DNA of 64,000 nucleotides from the NCBI GenBank assembly GCA_031431475.1, contig JANPDL010000036.1, positions 1 through 64,000 on the forward strand, given 5' to 3'. The notes under the pieces were generated by a model. The model was not told the origin of the DNA. It saw only the letters and a list, made by a program, of their open reading frames with translations, and did no database searches. Position numbers and translations under genes: made by a program. Below, in pieces: positions 1 through 7,880 of the stretch. Numbering within the stretch: position 1 is the first letter of the stretch; each line of letters begins with the position of its first letter. The DNA comes from JADCCX01 sp031431475 (GTDB lineage: Bacteria; Pseudomonadota; Alphaproteobacteria; Rhizobiales; Beijerinckiaceae).

Positions 1-962
1 GCTCTGATGTGGTCTCCGGCCATTGTAGAAGTCCAGGTACTTACCGATCGATGCACGGGCTTCCGGCACGCTGGCGTAGGCCTTCAGGTAGACCTCCTCG
101 TACTTGACGCTCTTCCAGACCCGCTCGACGAAGACGTTGTCCCGCCAGGCCCCTTTGCCATCCATACTGATCTGGATGCCGTTGCTGATCAGCAGGCCGG
201 TGAAGGCCGTGCTGGTGAACTGGCTGCCCTGATCTGTGTTGAAGATCTCGGGCCTGCCGTAGCGGGCCATGGTCTCTTCGACGGCTTCGATGCAGAAGCC
301 CACATCCATGGTGATGGACAGTTTCCACGACAGCACCTTACGGCTAAACCAGTCGACCACTGCCGCGAGATAGACGAAGCCCCGCGCCATTGGGATGTAG
401 GTTATATCCATCGCCCACACCTGGTTCGCCCGCGTCACCGGCAGCTTGCGCAGCAGGTAAGGGTAGATCTTATGACCTGGCTCCGGCCTCGAGGTGTTGG
501 GGCGACGATCCTGCGCATCAAGACCAGATCGGCAGCGCTGGTCGCTCGTAGCAGATAGTAAATGCTGCCACGGCTGATGCCGAGTTCTCTCGCCTGCCTG
601 CTCACTGGAAGATCGTGCTTGCGGTCAATCATCGCTTTGCGTTCAGAAGGCCCGCCTTGCCGAGCGCGCCTTCCAAAAAATCGTTGACCAGTGTCAGATC
701 TCCAATCTTCGCATGGAGGGTCTTCACGTCTACCGCAGGCACCGGTGGTTCGGCTTTGCTTTCGGCGCTGAAAACCCCGGTAGCCCCTTCCAGCAACTGA
801 TCGCGCCATTGCTTGATCTGATTGGCGTGGACGTCGTCCTTCGACAGGCTCAGGATGAGGCTGCTGTGCCAGCTCCGACATTGTCTTCTCGCCCTTGATC
901 GCAGCCAGGGCCGCTTTCGCCTTGAAGGCCGGGCTGTGGTTCCGGCGTGCTCGTCTTGCCAT
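1..962 (-). pseudogene. IS3 transposase orfA/orfB, disrupted
   Basis: OrfA begins at 962 with MARRARRNHSPAFKAKAALA, the helix-turn-helix start of IS3 OrfA proteins. After SELAQQ the frame is broken by a short palindromic insert (836-860) and resumes in another frame at DVHANQIKQWRDQLLEGA. The OrfB start (IDRKHDLPVSRQARELGISR, then SIYYLL) follows, but after LVLMRRI the sequence jumps directly to RRPNTSRPEPGHKIYPYLL. Family members have several dozen residues between these blocks, so an internal deletion with a frameshift is inferred. The integrase core is then open to the window edge, with the DDE blocks WAMDITYIPMARGFVYLA, NTDQGSQFTS and WRDNVFVERVWKSVKYEEVY. The catalytic core survives, but the gene is dead. 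Confidence 0.8.
836..860. repeat. Short palindromic repeat (CCTGAGC..TCGAAGG type) inserted in IS3 orfA
   Basis: The plus strand reads GTCCTTCGACAGGCTCAGGA then TGAGG. Its complement gives the familiar spurious peptides LSLSKD and HPEPVEG seen wherever this repeat falls in genes. It interrupts the otherwise continuous OrfA reading between SELAQQ and DVHANQ. The same type of unit occurs at 44002-44024 inside another transposase gene. Confidence 0.75.
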
Positions 963-1151
963 GTCGGCTCCTGTTCGCAGCGCATCCTACGCCGCTCGCA
1001 GGCAGAAACTCCACTTATCCCGGGTGTTCAGATTCCCCAAGCCACCTCTCCGTGCAGTGAGAGTCTGACAGATCAAGGTCATTCATTCGCGCAAGGTAGC
1101 TGTCGAAAGCAAACTCTCGAAGGCGAGTGAATTACCAATCTGCGAGCCCGC

Positions 1152-1985
1152 TCAGTAGCTGACTTGAGCCAACGCCCTGAGTTCTTCTGGGGCCGCGGTC
1201 CGAAATCCGAAAAACTCCAGGTATGCAGGAATTTGCTCGAACAGCATTTCGATCCCGACCTGAACCTTGCATCCCCGTTTGATGGCTGCGGCAAGAAACG
1301 CCGTGGTCTCGTGCTTCATGACCACTTCGCCAACGAAGGTCGTAGAAGCGATCCGATCGATATCTAGTGGCATGGGATCGCCTCTGTTCATGCCGAGCGG
1401 CGTCGCATTGACGACAATATCACAACCGTGGGGATCGTTGCTCCCTGCCAGTACTTCAAGCGCAGGGTAGTGTTTAATCAAACGAGATCGCAAAGCCTCG
1501 CATGAGGACTGGTTGACATCGAACAGCTTCAAAGATCGGGGCCTGCGCGCTGCGAGACTCGCGGCAATTGCCGAGCCGACACCACCGGAACCAACCACAA
1601 GAATGTCCTTGCCAGCAATCGCCTGACCTTTCCGCTCAACACCGCGCGCAAACCCCTCGCCATCGAACATGTCACCGACGAGCTTGCCTGCATCATTGCG
1701 CTTCACCGCATTGCAGGCTCCGGCAATGGACGCTGTGGCTGAGATTTCATCCAGGAGTGCCAGAGTGGTGATCTTGTGTGGCATGGTGATCAGCGCCCCA
1801 CGAATATTTGCGAGAGAGAAAATTGCTGGCAGGAATGCTGGAAAGTCCTCGTTTCGACATCCCATCGGCACCACAACGGCATCAATGCCATGCTTGTCGA
1901 AAAACGGGTTGTATATCATTGGCGATTTGAATGTTTCTGTCGGAAATCCGATATGTGCAATGATCTGGGTGCGTCCGCTGATCAT
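1152..1985 (-). CDS. Shikimate/quinate dehydrogenase-like protein (AroE family)
   Basis: About 277 residues, the usual AroE length, when started at 1985, where AAAGGACGG precedes the ATG; upstream in-frame codons look non-coding. AroE landmarks: substrate-binding block FKSP near residue 21, TMPHK with the catalytic-type Lys, GACNAV, the dinucleotide-binding loop GSGGVGSAIA, NATPLGM, and the C-terminal GIEMLFEQIPAYLEFFG. The block that is usually NTDxxG reads MFDGEGF, so the Asp is kept while the neighbouring Asn/Thr are replaced. This points to a specialised catabolic paralogue rather than the biosynthetic enzyme. Expected reaction: NAD(P)-dependent oxidation of shikimate or quinate to the 3-dehydro acid. 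It is divergent from a type II dehydroquinase and near a QuiC-type dehydratase, which supports a catabolic role. Exact substrate unknown. Confidence 0.8.
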   Translation of the reverse strand: MISGRTQIIAHIGFPTETFKSPMIYNPFFDKHGIDAVVVPMGCRNEDFPAFLPAIFSLANIRGALITMPHKITTLALLDEISATASIAGACNAVKRNDAGKLVGDMFDGEGFARGVERKGQAIAGKDILVVGSGGVGSAIAASLAARRPRSLKLFDVNQSSCEALRSRLIKHYPALEVLAGSNDPHGCDIVVNATPLGMNRGDPMPLDIDRIASTTFVGEVVMKHETTAFLAAAIKRGCKVQVGIEMLFEQIPAYLEFFGFRTAAPEELRALAQVSY

Positions 1986-2379
1986 GTGTCCGTCCTTTTG
2001 GCCCACTGCCAGGAATTGAATTGATTGCTTGTGAATTGTGCCGTGACCCAAAGCGCGAAAGCGCGAATCAAACGTTTGTACGGCAATCAGACAAGTTCTG
2101 TCGCAAACCATGCAATGGGGTGGAAAAGGCGATCTTTGAACATCTCATAGCCTTCGAAATCGATCAGAGGAAATTGCCCTATGTCCCATTACCGGTTGCG
2201 TTGAGGCAGAACCAGACAGAGAACATATTTATATCAATATCTTAGGTAAATTAAACCGGATTGACTTGAGTTGCGAAAGAGAACAGATATTGGAAAAATA
2301 TGTTTGTTTTTTCCCGCTCCGATCTGCTCGGTTATCCAATGTTTGCCGTTCTTCTTTTGAACCGCAGAGAACCAACTAA
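1986..2379. promoter_or_regulatory. Divergent promoter region with an inverted repeat
   Basis: This 394-bp stretch separates the aroE-like gene (minus) from aroQ (plus). The half next to aroQ is AT-rich, unlike its surroundings. It holds a perfect 9-bp inverted repeat, AACATATTT at 2222-2230 and AAATATGTT at 2296-2304, with centres 74 bp (about seven helical turns) apart. Such spacing would suit a looping or two-site regulator (LysR or IclR type), but no regulator gene lies nearby. Function is inferred. Confidence 0.4.
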
Positions 2380-2829
2380 ATGTCTCATCTGATCTACATT
2401 CTCAACGGACCGAATCTCAATCTGCTGGGCAAGCGCCAGCCGCATATCTATGGGCATGAGACGCTGGCCGATGTCGAGGCAGCCTGTCTCAAGGTGGCGC
2501 TGGCGCATGGCCTTGCCATCCGGTTTCACCAGTCGAACCGGGAGTATGAGATCATCGACTGGATTCACGAGGCGCGTGAGACTGCTGCCGGGATCGTCAT
2601 CAATCCGGCCGCGTTCACGCACACATCTGTCGCCATTCTGGATGCGCTCAATACGTTTGAGCCGCCGGTTATCGAGGTGCATATCTCGAATGTGCACAAG
2701 CGCGAGGCGTTCCGGCACCATTCCTATGTGTCGCTGCGGGCGGATGGTGTCATCGCCGGTGTGGGGACGCAGGGCTATTCCCTGGCGGTCGAGAGGTTGG
2801 CCTCACTGATCACAACGGCCAAAGCCTGA
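2380..2829 (+). CDS. aroQ: Type II 3-dehydroquinate dehydratase
   Basis: 149 residues, the normal size of the small dodecameric type II dehydroquinases. All signature blocks are present: LNGPNLNLLGKRQPHIYG (with the catalytic Tyr and the Arg of the flexible lid), HQSNREYEIIDWIHEAR, INPAAFTHTSVAILDAL, EVHISNVHKREAFRHHS (catalytic His) and GVIAGVGTQGY. It interconverts 3-dehydroquinate and 3-dehydroshikimate in the cytosol. In the shikimate pathway it is anabolic; here, followed by an oxidoreductase and a QuiC-type 3-dehydroshikimate dehydratase and divergent from an AroE paralogue, it more likely serves quinate breakdown towards protocatechuate. The next gene starts 5 bp after its stop, so they are probably co-transcribed. 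Confidence 0.93.
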   Translation: MSHLIYILNGPNLNLLGKRQPHIYGHETLADVEAACLKVALAHGLAIRFHQSNREYEIIDWIHEARETAAGIVINPAAFTHTSVAILDALNTFEPPVIEVHISNVHKREAFRHHSYVSLRADGVIAGVGTQGYSLAVERLASLITTAKA

Positions 2830-2833
2830 GGCT

Positions 2834-3880
2834 ATGGCCCTCTCGCCCAGATCAGCCAGCATTTCTGTCATGGGCGCTGGTCTGATTGGCAAGCGTCACA
2901 TGGACCATATACTGGCGGAACCGACTGCAGCGCTGCATTCCGTGATTGATCCGACGCCAGCTGGCAAAGAGATCGCAGCTACGGCGGGTGTACCATGGTT
3001 TTCGGATTTTTCTGCGATGCTGGCCTCCGGCAAACCGGATGGCATCATCATTGCCACACCGAACCAGCTTCACGTTGCGCATGGTCTGGCTGCGGTGGCC
3101 GCAGGCATTCCGGCACTGGTTGAAAAGCCGCTGGCGGATGCGGTTGCTGGCGGTGAGCAACTCGTTGCCGCGGCGAAGCAGGCAGGCGTCCCGCTCCTGA
3201 CGGGACATCACCGTCGCCACAATCCGATGGTACGGCGCGCCAAGGAGATTGTCGCTTCGGGCAAACTTGGCCGGATCGTCTCGGTGCATGGCTTCTTCTG
3301 GCTGATGAAGCCCGATGATTATTTCGACACGCCATGGCGGCGCGAACTCGGGGCCGGGCCGGTGATGATGAACTTGATCCATGATGTCGATCTGCTGCGG
3401 CATTTCTGCGGGGAGATCACCGAAGTTCAGGCGTTCCAGTCAAATGCCGTGCGCAAGTTCGCGGTAGATGAGACAACCGTAGTGATCCTGCGTTTTGCCA
3501 ATGGCGTGCTGGGTACCATGAACATCAGTGATACCATCGTTGCACCTTGGAACTGGGAGCAGACGACCGGTGAAAATCCGGCCTATCCGCATACCAACCA
3601 GACCTGTCTGCACATCGGTGGCACGCATGGATCATTGTCTGTGCCGCGCCTTGAACTGTGGTCCAACGAGGCGAAGCGGAGCTGGTGGGAACCGTTCAGG
3701 GTCGAGCGCAGCATCTCCGCAGATGCCGATCCGCTGCGGTTGCAGATACAGCAGTTCGTCCGTGTCATCCGGGGCGAGGAAGAGCCGCTGATGTCGGGCG
3801 AAGAGGGGCTCAAGACGCTCAAGGTAATTGATGCTGTTCAGCTGTCCGCCCGCACCGCTGCGAACGTGAAGCTCGACTGA
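2834..3880 (+). CDS. Gfo/Idh/MocA-family oxidoreductase
   Basis: 348 residues. The N-terminal Rossmann fold shows MGAGLIGKRHMDHI, followed by IIIATPNQLH and the conserved VEKPLAD block, whose Lys is the usual catalytic residue. The C-terminal half has the Gfo/Idh alpha/beta domain, with NLIHDVDLLRHFCG in the position of the conserved His-containing helix. These enzymes use NAD(P) to oxidise or reduce a hydroxyl of sugars, inositols or related polyols. Between aroQ and the quiC-type gene it may oxidise a cyclitol such as quinate or a derivative; this is contextual inference only. It lies 5 bp after aroQ and 12 bp before the next gene. Confidence 0.8.
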   Translation: MALSPRSASISVMGAGLIGKRHMDHILAEPTAALHSVIDPTPAGKEIAATAGVPWFSDFSAMLASGKPDGIIIATPNQLHVAHGLAAVAAGIPALVEKPLADAVAGGEQLVAAAKQAGVPLLTGHHRRHNPMVRRAKEIVASGKLGRIVSVHGFFWLMKPDDYFDTPWRRELGAGPVMMNLIHDVDLLRHFCGEITEVQAFQSNAVRKFAVDETTVVILRFANGVLGTMNISDTIVAPWNWEQTTGENPAYPHTNQTCLHIGGTHGSLSVPRLELWSNEAKRSWWEPFRVERSISADADPLRLQIQQFVRVIRGEEEPLMSGEEGLKTLKVIDAVQLSARTAANVKLD

Positions 3881-3892
3881 CAGGATAGTGTC

Positions 3893-5788
3893 ATGAAGAC
3901 ATCGATTGCCACGGTCTGCGTCTCTGGGAATTTGCAGGAAAAGCTGGAGGCCATCGCTGCGGCGGGCTTCGAGGCGGTCGAGATTTTCGAGAATGACCTG
4001 ATCGCCTATCCTGGCTCTCCTGCCGAGGTGCGGCGCATCTGCGATGGCCTGGGTCTAACGATCATCACCTGCCAGCCCTTTCGCGATTTTGAGGGCATGC
4101 CTGCCGAGAAGCGCCAGCGCACGTTTGACCGCGCTGAACGCAAATTCGATCTGCTGCAGGAACTGGGGACTGATCTGCTGTTCGTTTGCTCCAGCCTGTC
4201 GCCGGAAGCGCAGGGCGGTATCGAACGGTTGGCGGCTGATTTCGCAGAGCTTGGGGAGCGAGCCGCCAAACGCGGCATGATGGTGGGTTACGAGGCTTTG
4301 GCCTGGGGGCGTCAGGTTTACGATTATCGCGACGCATGGGAGATCGTGCGGCGCGCCAATCATCCCAATGTTGGCACCATTCTCGACACGTTCCACATCC
4401 AGTCGCGTGGTCTTGATCTCTCAGCCATCTGCAACATCCCGAAAGAGAAAATCCTGCTGGTGCAGCTGGCGGATGCTCCAAGATTGCAGATGGATTATCT
4501 CTCGTGGAGTCGCCACTGGCGCTGCCTGCCGGGGCAGGGTGACTTTGACCTTGGCGGCTTCATGGATGCGCTGCTGGCCACGGGCTACGATGGTTATCTC
4601 AGCCTCGAAATCTTCAACGACCGCTTCCGGGCAGGCTCGGCCCGCTCGGTGGCGCTGGATGGCCATCGCTCGCTGATCTGGTTGATGGACGAGGCATCGC
4701 GGCGGCTGAAATGCCCACTGCCCGGTGCTTCTCCAATGCCACCGCCAGCAAAGGTACACGACGTTGAGTTCATCGAGTTTTCGGCCGATGAATCCGACCG
4801 GGCAGGTTTTGAAGCGTTGCTCGCTGCCATGGGTTTCACGCGCACGGGGCGGCATCGCACCAAGGATGTGTCGCTGTGGCGGCAAGGCGAAATCTGCATC
4901 GTCGTGAACAGCGACACGGACGGATTCGCGAATTCCTACCAGATCACCCATGGCACGTCGGTTTGTGCGCTGGCGCTGAAGGTGCCAGATGCAAAAGCCA
5001 TGATTGCGCGCGCTACAGCTTTGCTGGATACGCCGCATCGCGGTGCGGTGGGGCCGGGGGAACTGGATATTCCTGCAGTGCGCGGTCTTGGGGGCAGTCT
5101 CGTCTATTTCGTTGATGACAGTTCGGCGCTTGGCCGCTGGTCTGATGTGGATTTCGATGCCACGGGCGAGACAAGCGCGGATGCAGGCCTCACGGGTGTC
5201 GATCATATCGCGCAGACCATGCACTACGAGGAGATGCTGACCTGGCTGCTGTTCTACACGTCGCTGCTGGATGCGCGGAAGACACCGAGCGAAGCTGTGC
5301 TGGATCCCGGCGGTGTGGTGCAGAGCCAGGTGATCGAAAGCGGCATCGGCGGCGCGCATCAGGGCCTGCGGCTGGTGCTCAATGGATCGCAGAGCCACCG
5401 TACTTTGTCCGCCCGCTTTGTTACAGATTTTTTCGGCTCCGGCGTGCAGCATATCGCGCTGGCCACGGTCGATATCCGGGCGACGGTTGCGAAAATGGTT
5501 GCTGGAGGTGTCACGCTGCTGGCGATCCCGGAGAACTATTACGACGATCTCGAAGCGAGGACCGATCTTTCCACTGCCGAGATCGATGCGCTGAAAGCGC
5601 TGAATATCCTCTACGACCGTGATGCGCGTGGCATATTCTATCAGGCCTATACGACGACGCTTGATGGCGGCTTTTTCTTCGAGTTTGTGCAGCGCGATGG
5701 CTATGCAGGGTACGGCGCGCCCAATGCAGGCATCCGCCTGTCAGCGCAGGCAAGGCTGGCGCGGCCTGCTGCGATGCCGAGGGCTTGA
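3893..5788 (+). CDS. quiC: Two-domain 3-dehydroshikimate dehydratase (QuiC type: TIM barrel + HPPD-like)
   Basis: 631 residues, matching the long bacterial QuiC-type proteins. Residues 1 to about 265 form an AP-endonuclease-2/xylose-isomerase-like TIM barrel. Its four metal ligands fall at E134 (GYEALAWG), D165 (LDTFHI), Q191 (LVQLADA) and E239 (LSLEIFN). Residues from about 285 form two VOC domains like 4-hydroxyphenylpyruvate dioxygenase, with GVDHIAQTM, GVQHIALATVDI and FFFEFVQRDGYAGYG carrying the His/His/Glu iron triad. The barrel converts 3-dehydroshikimate to protocatechuate. The second activity of the HPPD-like half is not established. It is the last gene of the aroQ operon. No protocatechuate dioxygenase is visible in the window. 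Confidence 0.87.
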   Translation: MKTSIATVCVSGNLQEKLEAIAAAGFEAVEIFENDLIAYPGSPAEVRRICDGLGLTIITCQPFRDFEGMPAEKRQRTFDRAERKFDLLQELGTDLLFVCSSLSPEAQGGIERLAADFAELGERAAKRGMMVGYEALAWGRQVYDYRDAWEIVRRANHPNVGTILDTFHIQSRGLDLSAICNIPKEKILLVQLADAPRLQMDYLSWSRHWRCLPGQGDFDLGGFMDALLATGYDGYLSLEIFNDRFRAGSARSVALDGHRSLIWLMDEASRRLKCPLPGASPMPPPAKVHDVEFIEFSADESDRAGFEALLAAMGFTRTGRHRTKDVSLWRQGEICIVVNSDTDGFANSYQITHGTSVCALALKVPDAKAMIARATALLDTPHRGAVGPGELDIPAVRGLGGSLVYFVDDSSALGRWSDVDFDATGETSADAGLTGVDHIAQTMHYEEMLTWLLFYTSLLDARKTPSEAVLDPGGVVQSQVIESGIGGAHQGLRLVLNGSQSHRTLSARFVTDFFGSGVQHIALATVDIRATVAKMVAGGVTLLAIPENYYDDLEARTDLSTAEIDALKALNILYDRDARGIFYQAYTTTLDGGFFFEFVQRDGYAGYGAPNAGIRLSAQARLARPAAMPRA

Positions 5789-5793
5789 ATCCC

Positions 5794-6528
5794 TTACGCC
5801 CTTATTGCCAGCAGCGCGTCGAGTTCAACTGACAATCCGATGGACTGGGTTGGCCCGGGTGCGGGCAGTGCCGGTTTTGCCACGGTTCCCTCCGCCGATA
5901 GGACTGCGCGCAATCCAGCCATCACGGAGCAGATCACCGGAGCCTTAACGAGTGGCTCAATCCTGTGAGCAAGCCCGATTAGGCCGACGCCACCCAGAAT
6001 GACAGTTTCGGCGCCGTCCTCAGCGACACAGGCCGCACAAGCATCCGCCAGCAGGCGCAAGGCTCCATCAGGGTCACGCGCTATCATCCCGCCATCGGGC
6101 GCGACGGTGCGGATGGATGCGAGATGCGTGGCAAGTCCGCGCGTCTGCAGGCTCTCGCGCAACATGGGCTCCCAGAGCGCGCCACCCGTGACAATTGAGA
6201 AACGGCGCGCGTCTTTTGATGCTTCCAGAGCAGAGGCTTCGACAAGCCCGATCACGGGAACTTTGGAAGCCTCCCGCAAGGCATCCAGACCTGGATCACC
6301 GAAACAGGCAAGCAAAATACGATCATGGCCTGGAGCGTGGGCGGCGAAGGCATCGATGGCGGCGTGTGACGCCACGGCGAATGTCGCCCGGCTTGCGATG
6401 TAGCGGGGGCCGAAACGTCCGCTAACCGCCGTGATTGAACAAATATCGGGCAAGAAGCTTCGAGCTGTCTCCAGAACCTTGTCGGTCATCGCGGTGGTTG
6501 TGTTGGGATTGATGATAAGGAGACGCAT
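5794..6528 (-). CDS. Asp/Glu/hydantoin racemase-like protein, second catalytic Cys replaced
   Basis: 244 residues, typical of the family. The N-terminus MRLLIINPNTTTAMTD is the hallmark of hydantoin/Asp-Glu racemase-like proteins, and the first active-site block ACFGDPGL carries C75. The second block, normally ILGCAGM-like, reads ILGGVGLIGL, so the second catalytic cysteine is G180. A two-base racemase mechanism is therefore unlikely; decarboxylase- or isomerase-like one-Cys chemistry as in arylmalonate/maleate enzymes is possible. It converges on the quiC-type gene with a 5-bp gap and is divergent from pseI, so it probably belongs to neither operon. Confidence 0.75.
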   Translation of the reverse strand: MRLLIINPNTTTAMTDKVLETARSFLPDICSITAVSGRFGPRYIASRATFAVASHAAIDAFAAHAPGHDRILLACFGDPGLDALREASKVPVIGLVEASALEASKDARRFSIVTGGALWEPMLRESLQTRGLATHLASIRTVAPDGGMIARDPDGALRLLADACAACVAEDGAETVILGGVGLIGLAHRIEPLVKAPVICSVMAGLRAVLSAEGTVAKPALPAPGPTQSIGLSVELDALLAIRA

Positions 6529-6698
6529 GGATCATTTCCAGGTTCTGAAAGGTGATACTAAACAGTGGGGACCTACAGGTCGCAAGCCGGTCTTGAACCT
6601 TTGTGTGTGCATGCCATTGGCTAGACGATAATTCATTGCAGGCTTTCCCCGACGCTATGGCTGCGTTATGGGGACCGTGTTCACTCCCATAAGGACAC

Positions 6699-7751
6699 GT
6701 GGTCTTGTTCAGCATTGCAGGGCATAAAATTGGTCGTGACGCCCCACCGTTCATTATCGCGGAAATGTCAGGCAATCATAACCAGTCGCTGGATCGGGCG
6801 CTCGCGCTGGTTGATGCCGCCGCTGCTGCCGGGGCTCATGCTCTCAAGCTCCAGACCTATACCGCTGACACGATCACGATTGATGCGCATCAAAGTGAAT
6901 TCACTGTCGGTGACAAGAACAGTCTCTGGGCCGGGAAGAATCTCTACAGGCTCTATCAGGAGGCGCATACGCCGTGGGACTGGCATAAGCCGATTTTCGA
7001 CCGTGCGGCCAGCCACGGCATGGTGGCGTTCTCGACACCCTTTGACGAAACTGCTGTGGATTTTCTCGAAAGCCTCAACGTCCCGGCCTACAAGATCGCC
7101 TCATTCGAGAATGTACATATTCCGCTGATCCGCAAGGTGGCGGCCACAGGCAAGCCGATGATCATCTCCACTGGAATGGCGTCGATTGCCGAACTGGATG
7201 AGGCGGTTCAGGCCGCCAGAGGCGCGGGCTGCAAGGATCTCGTGCTGCTGAAATGCACCAGCACCTATCCGGCGACGCCTGAAAACACGAACCTCGCCAC
7301 CATTCCGCATTTGCGCCAGCTCTTTGGCTGCGAGGTCGGCCTGTCGGATCATACCATGGGTGTGGGAGCCTCCGTTGCCGCCGTGGCGCTGGGTGCCGTC
7401 GTGATCGAAAAGCATTTCACCTTGCGCCGCGCCGATGGCGGTGTCGATTCTGCCTTTTCGCTGGAGCCGGAGGAGATGAAGGCGCTGGTGGAGGAAACCG
7501 GACGCGCCTGGGCCTCGATGGGGCAGGTCACCTACGGCCCGACTGAAGCGGAAAAGAAGTCTATCGTGTTCCGCCGATCGCTTTATGTGGTCGAGGATAT
7601 AAAGGCTGGTGACATGCTGACGCCGGGAAATCTGCGCGCCATCCGCCCCGGCCTCGGATTGCCGCCCAAGGATATGGATATTGTGCTGGGCAAGCGCGTA
7701 TGCCGCGACGTTATGCGCGGGACGCCGCTGTCGTGGGATATGATCGGATAG
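6699..7751 (+). CDS. pseI: Pseudaminic acid synthase
   Basis: 350 residues, NeuB/PseI family. AEMSGNHNQSLDRAL is the PseI-type variant of the AExGxNHxG block found in sialic acid synthases. Further blocks are HALKLQTYTADT, FSTPFDETAVDFLE, MIISTGMAS, GLSDHTMG and VIEKHFTL, with a C-terminal SAF antifreeze-like domain (from about residue 290, ending in LGKRVCRDVMRGTPLSWDMI). It condenses phosphoenolpyruvate with 6-deoxy-AltdiNAc to give Pse. The start is GTG 6699 (AAGGA at 6691-6695 lies only 3 bp upstream); TTG 6705 is a better-spaced alternative. It opens the plus-strand arm of the Pse locus and is divergent from the racemase-like gene. Confidence 0.9.
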   Translation: MVLFSIAGHKIGRDAPPFIIAEMSGNHNQSLDRALALVDAAAAAGAHALKLQTYTADTITIDAHQSEFTVGDKNSLWAGKNLYRLYQEAHTPWDWHKPIFDRAASHGMVAFSTPFDETAVDFLESLNVPAYKIASFENVHIPLIRKVAATGKPMIISTGMASIAELDEAVQAARGAGCKDLVLLKCTSTYPATPENTNLATIPHLRQLFGCEVGLSDHTMGVGASVAAVALGAVVIEKHFTLRRADGGVDSAFSLEPEEMKALVEETGRAWASMGQVTYGPTEAEKKSIVFRRSLYVVEDIKAGDMLTPGNLRAIRPGLGLPPKDMDIVLGKRVCRDVMRGTPLSWDMIG

Positions 7752-7880
7752 GAGCGGACCCCAACATTTGGCACTGGCCATCTAAGACCGTGAGCCGTAT
7801 TGAGCGGCCAACAGTTTTTTCTGGGCATGAACTCTAACCGCGCATTTCAACCCCAAGCCTTTTCAGGAAGTCTCATCGGC

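Larger units (their letters stand above)
1..1030 (-). mobile_element. IS3-family insertion sequence, truncated by the window edge and defective
   Basis: Remnant of an IS3-type element read on the minus strand. Its 5' end lies near 1030, where the minus strand reads TGAACACCCGGGATAAGTGG, a typical IS3-type left end, followed about 70 bp later by the orfA start at 962. The element runs off the left edge of the window, so its other end is not visible. It is inactive: a palindromic repeat sits in orfA and orfB has an internal deletion. Family assignment comes from the encoded transposase; the exact terminal repeat is an inference. Confidence 0.75.

Noticed and set aside
4421..5452. 343-codon open frame antisense to the QuiC-type gene
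   Set aside because: The sense frame has all metal ligands in place; the antisense composition is typical of a shadow frame.
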